From Paramecium sonneborni (lineage: Eukaryota; Ciliophora; Oligohymenophorea; Peniculida; Parameciidae), in NCBI GenBank assembly GCA_905182985.1, contig CAJJDN010000036.1, positions 250,982-314,981 on the forward strand: a stretch of 64,000 bases of DNA, given 5' to 3'. Every line of letters begins with the position of its first letter. Position 1 is the stretch's first letter. The translations under genes and the position numbers were made by a program. This document shows positions 12,411 through 25,958 of the stretch, piece after piece. The notes beneath the pieces were generated by a model, which worked only from the letters and a program-made list of their open reading frames with translations, ran no database searches and was not told the origin of the DNA.

Positions 12411-12760
12411 TCATTTTTTGATTTACTTTACTATTTTGACCTCTTCAACAAGGAATGCTCTTATGATGCGATTTTTTAAGGCTGAAGCACTTAATACACC
12501 TCCATATGGTCTTGAGACTGTTCTTTGTCTTCTAGAAAGTTATTTGAGTTTTGTTGGTCTAATTCTTTTAAGACCATTTAAGACAACACTCAAATTAGAA
12601 TCTGCACACGTTGATGCACTTGTCTTTTTATTTGGATATTAGACCACAACGTTACCACCTAGAGTAGATGGATTTAAATACCTGGAGTCTTGACTTTTCT
12701 GATCTTATTTGATCTTGTGTTATAGCTGGTTCTTCTACGATATGTGACTCTTACACCCAT
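12411..12760 (-). CDS. RPL34: Ribosomal protein eL34
   Basis: 108 residues after removing intron 12659-12681 (23 nt). The product starts [19 protein letters not shown] and contains [11 protein letters not shown] and [13 protein letters not shown], clear eL34 signatures; length matches the family. It is a component of the large cytosolic ribosomal subunit. The two CXXC pairs that bind zinc in many eukaryotic eL34 proteins are degenerate here: the first reads TCADS and the second SASA, leaving a single cysteine. The gene is divergent from the aquaporin gene, with only 38 bp between the two start codons. Confidence 0.95.
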
Positions 12761-12798
12761 GTATTAAAATCTTAATTAAAAATTTTTTTAATATTTTT

Positions 12799-13558
12799 AT
12801 GGAACAAATTACAGAAGAACAAAAACAATCAATTTCTAAAAAGAACATCTTCATTTTTGAACTTATAGGAACATTCTTTTTAGTATATATAAGTGTTTGC
12901 AGCTAGTAAGTAAATTAAAAAAATATAGGAATGAAGCATATCAAGTAGCATTAGGATTATTTGGATGTATGCTTGTATTTGGTAGATTAAGTGGAGGTCA
13001 TTTCAATCCTGCAATAACATTAGCAATGGCTTTGGGTGGAGGAATTCCTTATAGTACAATGTTTTTTTACTTTCTTCCTCAATTTTTAGGAGCATTTTGT
13101 GGAGCTGCATTATCATTTTTATTATTGAATATGGACAAAGCCCCATATATAGAGGAGTAATAAATTAGAATTAAGTTAGTGAACCAATAAATGAATTAGC
13201 AGCATCATTATTTGGAGAAATGATAGGATCCACAATATTTTTGATTTTTACTCTAATATGCTTTGTTAAAGAAACATCATTAACTTAAAATAGGATTGCA
13301 ACATTAGTAATTTTATCCTGTATATATTATGCTTGCAGAGAGTAAAATTCTAGATTATTTGATAGATATACAATTACATCTAGTAATAGTCTTCTAAATC
13401 CAGCTGCAGCATTAAGTTTGACAGTATTTGATTGTTTAGCTAAAAGTTGGGATTAAATGATTAATATGTGGATATATGTAGGAGGACCAATCGGAGCAGC
13501 AATTTTGGCAACCATGTTTTATTCACAATTATATCACTCAGTTACACATAGAAAATGA
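12799..13558 (+). CDS. Aquaporin / MIP family channel
   Basis: 237 residues after removing introns 12906-12928 (23 nt) and 13157-13179 (23 nt). It has six hydrophobic segments and both half-helix motifs: HFNPAIT (about residue 70) and LNPAAAL (about residue 195). N-terminal EQITEEQKQSISKK is cytosolic. The residue after the second NPA is Ala instead of the Arg that usually follows (NPAR), so the aromatic/arginine filter is altered. This suggests a wider or different substrate range than a strict water channel. The second intron was placed where it restores IEDEPINELAASLFGEMIG. Confidence 0.88.
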
Positions 13559-13576
13559 ATTTATATAATATTATAC

Positions 13577-14887
13577 ATGAACTAAGATGATTTCGAGGTA
13601 TAATATTTCGATTTAGAGATTATAAAAGATCTCAGTTGAAGTAAGCGATCCAAAAGTTTAATCTGGACTTAATAAATACACTACGTATTCAGTTCGAGGA
13701 ATGGATAAGAACGGATAATTTGATGTGATAAGAAGGTTTAGTGATTTCCGACTAATTCGTTAATTTCTTATAATTAAATGGCCTGGATGTTATATACCAC
13801 CACTTCCACCTAGAAAAGCTATTGTATTTTAAATAATAACAGTTTTAGGGAAATATGGATTAAAAATTCATAGATGATAGAATGCGTTCTTTATAAGATT
13901 GGATGAGAATTATGGCTTAATCCAAATACTTTTGGTATTCTGAAGAATTTTAATTGTTTATAAAGACCAATGGAGATATTGAAAAAGTAATTCAATACTA
14001 AATCTAGGCTCTTACATAAGTACCAAAATTGACTTATGACGAAATTATAAACAAATATTAGGACACTTTTACAGATCTATCTGGAGTAAATTTTATTCTT
14101 ATAGGAATAGAGAGAAATCAATAGAGAATTAATTCAAAAGATAACAGATTTTCATTAATTTCTAAAAAGAGTAAATCCAATGGTTGAAAATTTTAAATAA
14201 ATTGCAAAGTAAAATATAACAATATTGTAGAAATATAGCATAGGCTAGATAAACTTTTTAGGAATAATTAACTAATTTCCTTTAAAACTATTTGCCTGAC
14301 TATGAATAGCATGTCTTATTAGAATTTAGTGAAAGTTAAGATAAATTAGTAATATAGAGTATCAAAAATGATGAGTACCCATCTTAATTGTTAAATAATT
14401 ACATAAATCTGTTATAATTAAATGAATTCCAATCGTTATATTAGGAAATAAAGAAAGAGTCAAAATAAGTTAGAGCATTTTTGGAAACTATGACATAGAG
14501 AGAGAAATATGAATAACAAAAGGTGTTTTATGAATAGAAATAGAAGGAACTTTAAATTTAATTATAAGAAGTATTAGCAGGGAAGGCATCCATAAAAAAT
14601 ATATTTAGTACAACAAAGAAGGAAGATTAAATAGCAAAATTATAATTTTAGATTGATTAAGTGTGTAAGGATATTGAAAACATGTAATTTATTTGTGATA
14701 TACTTACTGTATTGTTAGGATATATAGAAATTGATAAATTTAAGGTAAGAATTCAATTTAGTTCTAGTTGGAAAAGTAGTAAAACTATTATAGATTGGCT
14801 TAGAGTTTGATTAAGTATGAGATTCAGTTGAGCTAGGCATCAGAAGAGTTTTGGGAGAGAGTGTAATAAAATTATAATTTATTATGA
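13577..14887 (+). CDS. Sorting nexin (PX-BAR type)
   Basis: 400 residues after five introns: 13598-13616 (19 nt), 13824-13848 (25), 14086-14104 (19), 14227-14248 (22), 14745-14767 (23). The PX domain (about residues 6-110) has YTTYSVRGMD, the phosphoinositide-contact RRFSDFRLIRQFL and the PPLPPRKAI proline segment. From about residue 180 the protein is a helical, coiled-coil-like BAR region with FLQNYLPDYEQHVLLEF and LLGYIEIDKFKLEKQQQNY, ending near a FWERVQQN segment typical of sorting nexins. Expected role: endosomal membrane binding and tubulation, as in retromer-type sorting. Two 19-nt introns are at the short limit but both are needed to keep the frame. Confidence 0.8.
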
Positions 14888-14921
14888 TAAATAAATATTA
14901 TAATAAAATTATTTTATCAAA

Positions 14922-16715
14922 TCATTTTTTTGGTTAATAATATGTGTTAGGTACATAATATAAAGGTTTGTTTAATTAATTTAGATTAGGTCTATGTTAA
15001 TAATCAGTCTATCGATTTGGTTTCTAATCAATGCTTTTTCGACCAGAAAGTTGAAAACTTTAATTACTAGATGGAGGAGTAACTAATGAATTGGTGATTG
15101 GTTATTTAAGATGATTCAAACTTTAATGAATGCTCATTTTTTGTTAAAAAAAATTTTAAGTATTTACAGTTTAAGAATTATATTTATTAGGTGAAGTTTA
15201 AGGTTGTTAATTATGAACACTATTAACTCTAACAGTTCTTATTTATTTATCACTATGAAGAATAAGAGGGATTTATGATTTATTTTTAATCTATTTTTTA
15301 GTTACTTCTTCTAATCCTTCTCCAAAATAAGTTAATTTAGGAGAGATCTCAATTTCTGAATTAATTTAATAGCCTAATTAAGTGAGCCATTTTGAATCTC
15401 TACTCATATAAGCTTAACGTGCTGTGTGTATAGTATCTTAGATTTCATTTGAAGGATTGAGAATAGGAGCATATTCATCTTCTCTTTTGATTCTAAATAA
15501 TGCAAATTATTTAATTGGACAATAAGGAACAGCTTCAAAGTATGTTAATTCAAATTTAAGAGCATTAGGTTTTGATAAAGGTTAGATTAATTTGGACGTT
15601 ATGTAATCAAAATATGTACATTTCTTTTATCGAATATGGAAACTAGTTTGATTGTAAATCTCTACTTAGACAAAATATGTTTTTTAAATTTGCAACAAAT
15701 TTCAAGGGCATAATCTAAGGAACACATAATTTAACCAATGACTCCATCAGGATTAGCTAAGCTTCCATTTTTATCTTTTTTTACCAAATCATTATAAGAG
15801 ATTTCATCAAACTCTTTTGAATATATATAAATAATATACCTTTATATTATAATCCTTAATTATTTTGATTAACAATTATTCCAAGATTTTCATCAACACC
15901 GCGTTTTTATACACATTTGGAACTCAAATATAATTAATTTCGAATAAATGCACCAATCCAAATAGGATCACCAAATTTACATAGTACATTTTCCATTGTA
16001 CATAAATGAAGAATGGTAATACCCAAAAATTTCATAGTATCTAAAGCTGATTGATTTAAATAGATGTATCCACTGCCAAAAGATTCATCAAAAATTTAAT
16101 ATTAATTGGTAAAAAGAATTTATCCTTCTAAATTAAATAAAGGTAATTTATCTTATTAAATAAAAAAGATTTGATCTTATTAAAGACCAAAATGATTATT
16201 GTCTTAAAAAAAGGTAGTAATCATATCATGATTAAAATCGGCGGTCATAATGAATATCAGTATTGGTAAACATTTTCCACAATGTTGTTTGACAACATTC
16301 TAAAGACTCCAAATTCGTTCACAATACAATTGAAGCAAACTCTTATGTGAAGGTAACTGGATGTCTAACAAATTAATGTTTTGCTAAGCACTCAATACGA
16401 TTGCCACTAAATAGTGAGGATTGCCGTATACGTTTGCCCTCTGCTATTGTTGTATATCCTATCTCTTCGTCTTTTTCTACAAACTCCAAACATCTTATTG
16501 GCTCATATGGTGTCATCTATACCATCTTTGCTTTGAATTATTGATAAACCTAACTTCTAAACACTCTTTACTTGATACAATTATTTAATATCGTATTTCT
16601 GTAATTTATGTATAATGTTGTTCTACTCAGTTTCTTACAATGTTTGAATATATTTCAGCAAATATCCTTGACCTGCAGATTAATAATCAAACAAATTTCC
16701 TGCTATCTTTTTCAT
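14922..16715 (-). CDS. UAP1-like (UDP-GlcNAc pyrophosphorylase family) protein lacking the nucleotide loop
   Basis: 566 residues after introns 16531-16549 (19 nt), 16407-16431 (25), 15814-15839 (26), 15643-15665 (23). The family match is clear: YEPIRCLEFVEKDEEIGY, DIQLPSHKSLLQLYCERI, IMTADFNHDMITTFF, GLQQDQIFFIQQDKLPLF, FGDPIWIGAFIR, REDEYAPILNPSNEIQDT. Normal members have a Gly-Gly-x-Gly-Thr-Arg loop between the first strand and the DIGLPS-like motif. Here the strand IAIVL-type segment KLAIVLSAQQNINLLDIQLPS (16345-16406) runs straight through, so the loop and the following Lys are absent. Loss of UDP-sugar synthesis activity is inferred. A Gln/Ser-rich C-terminal extension of about 100 residues follows the domain. 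Confidence 0.75.
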
Positions 16716-16786
16716 TAAATAAATTTATTATACCAATTATCTATTTATAATTAATTATTCAATTAAATTATATTACAAATAAAATT

Positions 16787-17765
16787 TCATAAAAAATAAG
16801 GTAGAGTTTTTATTCCATAAACCTATAATTTTGAATCACATGATTCCTCGAAAAATTAGAAACTTTATTCTAAATTTTCATCTAATACCATTATACATCC
16901 TTTATTACCACATCTATAACAATAATTTGGAGCTGACCATACAGTCACTAATTTTTTCTATCATATAATATATCATTACTAAAAATTCATATTTATATCC
17001 TTCCATTACCAATTAGTGAGATCTTGCAATCAATATTAAATCATTTATATGATTAAATTCATTAACAACACTTTTACCAAATTAATACCCTGCTCCACGA
17101 TTATTTGCTGCCCATCCATCTATATCTTCTGGATCAGACCATAATATATCACACATAGGACCTTCATGTTCCTTTGCATTTCTTCTATCTATTCAATTTC
17201 TCATTCTTTTTACCTATTGTTCTAATTTAATCTATTCTCTTTATTTTTGGTGATAATCCTCCATGAACGCTAAATACCTTTTAATCTATTAAAGCACATA
17301 AAGGCAAATAATCAAATATTTCACAAAAGTATTACCAAGGATAAGCATTACCGAATTTTCTATATACTTCATCATACAGCCCATAAACTTGAGTTTATTA
17401 TCTAGACTCATGATTTCCTCTTAATAATATAATCTCTTTTGGATATTTTATCTTTAAACATAGTAAGTATTGCATTGTCTCAACTGAATGATAACTTTTA
17501 TAATCTATACAATTTACCCTCTATTTACATAATCTCCATTAAACAAATATCTCTTTTCTGGTAATTCACCTCCTTCCTTAAAGAGTTCTAATAAATCGAA
17601 AAATTATCCATGAATATCACCACATACTTAAATTGGAGTTTGCACAAAAATAACATTTGCTTCTTCTACTAGAATTTCTTTTACATATTCACAAATCATA
17701 TGAGTATCTCGCTCACTTAAACATCTACCATTTCTTAAAATATCTAATTATTTGTCAATATCCAT
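16787..17765 (-). CDS. PP2A-type Ser/Thr phosphatase catalytic subunit
   Basis: 302 residues after introns 17495-17517 (23 nt), 17189-17213 (25), 16958-16979 (22). PPP-family motifs in order: [70 protein letters not shown], and a C-terminal PYFL like the DYFL tail methylated in PP2A/PP4/PP6. Length fits (family about 305-310). The second motif is normally GDYVDRG; the Asp-to-Asn change (about residue 80) replaces the acid that pairs with the catalytic His. Activity may therefore be reduced. Confidence 0.88.
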
Positions 17766-17942
17766 TTAAATAAAAAAAATATTTCTCTCGTGCTTTTCAA
17801 TTATTAATTATAATTTATTACTATTATAAGGAATCAACTGTTTGCTGTAAATTTAGAATTTATATTCTTATGATTTTCGTATCCAAAAAAAGTATAATAA
17901 TTTGGTACTAAATTAATAAGAAAGTTATTTATATATACATAT

Positions 17943-19022
17943 TCATAAGTTACTGATTAGTTTATATTATTTAGATATCAATTTTAATTTCTTTAGCTTT
18001 TCTTCGATAGATGAATCTAATTCTGTATTTGTCAACACATTTACACTACTTGCATTTGAAAGCATTATTGTACGTCGAGAGAGATAAAAACTTTCCATTG
18101 ATGAATCTGTTTCATACGAAGCTTCAATTATTGGAGTTAATTAATTTAGTTCTTGTATACAATGTCGTGTTGTCTTGCAATACTTTAGCATAATAGCATT
18201 GAGTAATTTAATTAAATATTAATGTTTTGGTTCATCATTATATGATTTGATTTATTGAAAGTACAGTTTAAATTCTTATGGTAATCCTTAAAAGAATTCA
18301 TTTGATCTCAAGCATTCTACTTTCTTCTCTGCCATCAATTATTGAGACAAATTTTCCCATGGTAATATTCCTTTGAATATTTATAAACTATACCTTTTCT
18401 TAATTTTATAATTAGAAATCCCAAACTTTCTAAATCACCTGTCTTAGAATTTAAACAGTCATTATGTGATTTACAGGATTGATATGGCAAAAAATTTTTA
18501 TTTTAAATTTTTTTTGGTTTGTCATATTTCAGATGTGCTTAGCCAAAACCAATTAAATGCAGTTTAGAATCATGATCTGCTCCTTCTTTTGAAAAAACAA
18601 TATTTTCTGGACATATATTGCTATAAATAATTTCGTGTTTATGCATGCCACTTAAAATTCGAAGTAAAGATAATCCAATTGATAATACTGATTGTAGGCT
18701 TAAAGTTCCATTTTTCTTCAAAATATCAGAAACTGATTTTTCATAATAGTCTATAGAATAATAAAACCTCATATAATAATGATATATACTTTTCATTTGC
18801 AGCAAAACCACAGTTCAGTACTTTTGGCACTCCCTCTACATATTTCAATTAGTCAAGTATTATGTATTCATTATACAGATATTTTTGATTACCTATATCG
18901 ACTTTTAGTACAATTATTTTGAATTGATCTTTCTTATTAGATATATACACTCTTTGGTTTTCATTTTAGTAAATTTCTTTAATTATGGTAAACATCTCAA
19001 AAGTATCATTATTGATAATCAT
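17943..19022 (-). CDS. CK1-like pseudokinase
   Basis: 344 residues after introns 18768-18789 (22 nt) and 18371-18393 (23 nt). The kinase fold is recognisable as casein-kinase-1-like: IVLKVDI (beta-3 Lys), EGVPKVLNCG, LSIGLSLLRILSGMHKHEI, the catalytic-loop equivalent YSNICPENIVF (18593-18625), LIGFGQAHL, DLESLGFLI, GILPWENLS. The catalytic HRDxKPxN is changed to YSNICPEN, so both Asp and Lys are lost, DFG is GFG, and no Gly-rich loop is seen. A Ser/Thr-rich C-terminal tail follows. It is predicted to bind rather than phosphorylate partners. The intact CK1 gene at 61165-62153 gives a direct comparison. Confidence 0.75.
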
Positions 19023-19512
19023 TATAATTATTAGAGAGAAGTTTTGAATTAAATTATAAATATATACAATTCTTTGATGTGAAATGACTAATAATTTTGG
19101 TTTAGAGGGAAGTATAAGAGATTCTAATTTTAATTTTTTTACATGAAAAATAGATCAGTATAATTTATGAATATAAATAATATTATCAACAATAATTTTC
19201 TGAATTAAATGATCAATATTTTTTATTTCTAGACATTTATAAAATTCTAAATTTATGACTCAATTAAAAAAAAAAATAAACTTTTTTTTTTTATTTAAAT
19301 TTATGAATAAAAATGTTGTAAAATAGAAAATTATAATCAATCAAAATGAAAGGATTTTTGTTTAGATATTATCTAAAAAAGATTTCTAGAAGCAAAAATA
19401 AATGAGATTAAAAATAATACTATTTTATGAAAAATTTTACATTGGGATGAATGTATATATTTTTCAGTATTTATCAGGAAAGTCCAATAAATTACATAAT
19501 TAATTAATTAAA
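19023..19512. other. Divergent intergenic spacer
   Basis: 490 bp between the divergent pseudokinase and ubiquitin protease genes. It is AT-rich with poly-A/T runs (19266-19290). No ORF, RNA or repeat was supported. It must hold both promoters. Confidence 0.5.
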
Positions 19513-22683
<3,171 letters not shown>

Positions 22684-22872
22684 GCAGAAATTAAGTAGTA
22701 TAATAAATTATAAGTTTAACTTCAAATTAATTATTCTCTCTTTTATAGTACAATTAATTTTATTATTGTTCTATGTAATCTAAATTCTTTAAAGTTCTAT
22801 ATTTTGTATAAATTATATGTAGATTATGAAATAATAAAATATTTAAATTAAATTTATTATATAATTATATTA

Positions 22873-23891
22873 ATGAATGATATTAGATAAGAAAATATAA
22901 TTACAAAGTCTTACAATATAGAAACTGTAATAGAATAAAACTATCTTAAAATATATCTTAATGAAGAATCCTACTAATAATTTGCAGTTGAGTATTTATT
23001 AGATTGTCTCAATATTTCAGTCAATAAGTATGTACTAATTATTATTTAAGAGTAGTTATAATAATTAAATATGTATCTTTATTTGAATTTATTAAAGAAA
23101 ATTTGATATTAGATATAATTAGAAAGGCTCCAAAATTGCATTCTATTTTTATTTTAGGAGACAATTAAGTTGATGAATATAAAGAGAAAAACATTTTTAG
23201 AATAGAATCATTAAAAGAAATAGGTAATATCTTAATAGGTTTAGAGAAAAAGAATAGTTTTTTGAATGAAAAACTAAACAAATATGGAGTGCCAATAATT
23301 TTATAAGAATTATTGAAATATTATAAAAATAATATGTAGCATGAAGGGCTTTTTAGAAAATGTGCTATAAATAGTGAAATTCATGAACTATTAAATGAAG
23401 TTAAAGGCTATAATTTTACAAGAATAAAGGATGCAAATCCTCATTTAGTAGCCTGTACATTAAAATAGTATTTGAGTCAATTAGAGATTTCTTTAATAAA
23501 CTGTGATTAGGTATTTTAAAAAGAATTAAATGCATTTAATGTTATCAATAATTTATCAGAGATAAATGCTAGAATATTTTATATGATTTGTTCATTTTTA
23601 TAAGAAGTAGCTAAATTTGAAGGATAAAATAAAATGAATTTAAAATCATTAGGGATATTAATTACACCTTCATTAGTGAAATTTTCTAATGAATGTGAAA
23701 ATCCATTGGAAAAGATGAATAAGGCAATAATGTTTATATAAAGATTCTTGGAAAATTTTCATAGATTCGTTCCTAACTTTCATTATGAAGAACTTTTAGA
23801 GATTGAAGAAGATGAGATAGAGTAATAATTAGAAGATTTAGATCTGAAAAAAGAATGGGAATAATTAAATAAAAAGAAACAACATAAGTGA
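22873..23891 (+). CDS. RhoGAP-domain protein
   Basis: 331 residues after intron 23028-23050 (23 nt). The RhoGAP domain occupies about residues 130-300: VPIILQELLKYY, the arginine finger in HEGLFRKCAIN (about residue 153), DANPHLVACTLKQYLSQLE, NARIFYMICSFLQEVAKF, and KSLGILITPSLVKF. It stimulates GTP hydrolysis on Rho-family GTPases, with the catalytic Arg present. The N-terminal 120 residues (IIIKYVSLFEFIKENLILD and flanks) form no recognised domain. The tail is acidic then Lys/Gln-rich. The start is the first of two close in-frame or near ATGs. Confidence 0.85.
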
Positions 23892-23933
23892 TGAATGAAA
23901 ATTATTAAGAGTAATTTTAATTATAATTATTTA

Positions 23934-25843
23934 ATGCCACCAAAAACTAAACGAAATGAGTTTGATTCTAATGAGCTCAAAGTAATTTCTAATAAATAAA
24001 TTAATAGGAAGAAGGAAACAAAGCTTTTTTGAATAATGAATAAGATTAAACATTAGCTATATAAACAAAAGGGATTTGTAAGTATAACCTTTAATAGTTA
24101 ATAGAGATGGAAGAAAATCCAATTTACTATAATAATCGTTCTTAAGCATATTTTTATATGGATGATTTAGAGTTAGCACTTTAAGATTGTAATAGAGCTT
24201 TATATTTAAATCCAAATTATATTAAAGCCTTAATAAATAAAGCCTAGATTCTTTATGAAATGGGTTATATTTAAGTATCTATATATGATCTTAATTAGGA
24301 TGCTATTTAATGTTTGTAATAGACAGATAATTAAAGTACAGAAATTGAGAAATAATTGAATTATTATAAATCATTAGCTCTCTAAGTAATAGTGATTTTA
24401 AAATAAGTCTTAAATTGATTCAGGTGAGTTAGATAGATAAAAAAGACTTTTAGAATGGCTTAAGAGTGGATAAGCACATTTCCCTAAAATTAAGATTGAA
24501 TGTTATGCTGAAGATTATAGAGGTGTCAATGCAAGAAAACCTATAAATTCAAAAGAAGTCATCCTTTTCGTTCCTAAATCTCATATGATAACTTTAGAAA
24601 TGGCTAAAGAAACACCTGTAGCTAAAAAAATAATTCAATATAGACTTGACTTACTATCTCCAAAACACTCTTTTCTTTCAACTTTTTTATTGTAAGAAAA
24701 AAGTAAACAAGATTCGTTTTGGAAACCTTACTTAGATGTACTTCCAAAATAATATTCTTCTTTTCCAATCTTTTTTAATGATAATGATTTACAATGGTTA
24801 AAAGGCTCTCCTTTTTTAAGTACTATATATTTTAAATATTTTAGAATAAGTTAAAGATAAAATTATAGATTTAAAAAAAGATTATTCTGATATTTGTTAA
24901 ATAGCTCCTGAATTCCTTTAATATTCATTTGATGAATTTTGTTGGGCTAGAATGACTGCAAGCAGTAGAATTTTTGGAATTAATATAAAAGGAGTTAAAA
25001 CTGATGCTTTTGTTCCACTTGCAGATATGCTTAATCATAAACGTCCTAAATTAACATCTTGGTGTTATTCTGATGAAAAATAAGGATTTATTATTGAAAC
25101 TGATGAAAATATTGAAAAAGGTTAAATGATTTTTGATAGTTATGGGAGTAAATGTAATTCAAGATTCTTACTAAATTATGGTTTCGTTGTTGAAGATAAT
25201 AATGCTAATGAAGTGAATGTGTAAGTTGATCCAGATGGACCTTTTACACTCATTTCATTTAAAGAAGCTTTAATTAAAGAAACCTTGTAATTACCAAAAT
25301 CCTTTCGATTAGTTATTGATCCAGAAGGTATTCTATCTTTTTTATTTATAGATGTAAATATTTTGGATTTCATGAGTTATATTAGATTCCTCTTAATTAA
25401 AGATGAAAATGAATTACTCAATCTACTTGGAAAAAACTCTTATTTTAAACCTACCAAAATTTCCTTTGTTGGAATTTAAAATGAATTAGATATGTGGAAT
25501 CTTATTGAAAATATTTGTGTTCATGCATTAAATAAATATCCAACTACTTTAGAAGTATATATTATTATTTATTTTAAGTAAGATAATGAAATACTCAAAA
25601 TTTGTGAATTAACAATTAATCAAAGAAATTGCCTAATTTTGAGAATAGGAGAAAAAAAAATACTTTCTTTCTATTTATAATTCAGCAAAAAAATGAGTTA
25701 GCTATTCGCTAATTTTGATTTTGTTGTATTTTATTTTATATATTATTTTATAGGAGTTAAAAAAATTCCAATAAACATAGGAAAACTACCATTACTTAAA
25801 TTATGTAAACAGGATTATCAATTATCTAAAAATTAAAAACTGA
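23934..25843 (+). CDS. TPR-SET domain protein (SETD3/LSMT-like methyltransferase)
   Basis: About 594-602 residues after introns 23982-24007 (26 nt), 24386-24407 (22), 24820-24844 (25), 25726-25753 (28), plus an optional 24-nt intron 25555-25578. The N-terminal about 140 residues are TPR repeats (NKAFLNNEQDQTLAI, YYNNRSQAYFYMDDLELAL, LYLNPNYIKALINKAQI). Then comes a SET domain of the Rubisco-LSMT/SETD3 class: WLKSGQAHFPKI, MTASSRIFGINIKG, FVPLADMLNHKR, DSYGSKCNSRFLLNYGF. A substrate-binding region with NQRNCLILRIGEKKILSFY follows. The intron at 24386 joins the two parts in frame; without it the TPR part would end ten codons later. Predicted protein methyltransferase; substrate unknown. Confidence 0.75.
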
Positions 25844-25958
25844 TAAATTATTTTTATGAAATAATTTCAATTTAATTTTATATAAAAAAAAGATTGTTTA
25901 TCTCAATATTTAATTCTATCTTTATTTATTTTAAACAAAAGATCAATTTTATTTATAA

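Noticed and set aside
12403..12642. Plus-strand 79-codon ORF
   Set aside because: It is the antisense of the eL34 gene.
14922..16715. UAP1-like gene as a multiply frameshifted pseudogene
   Set aside because: Four introns of 19-26 nt remove every apparent frameshift and the coding length becomes a multiple of three.
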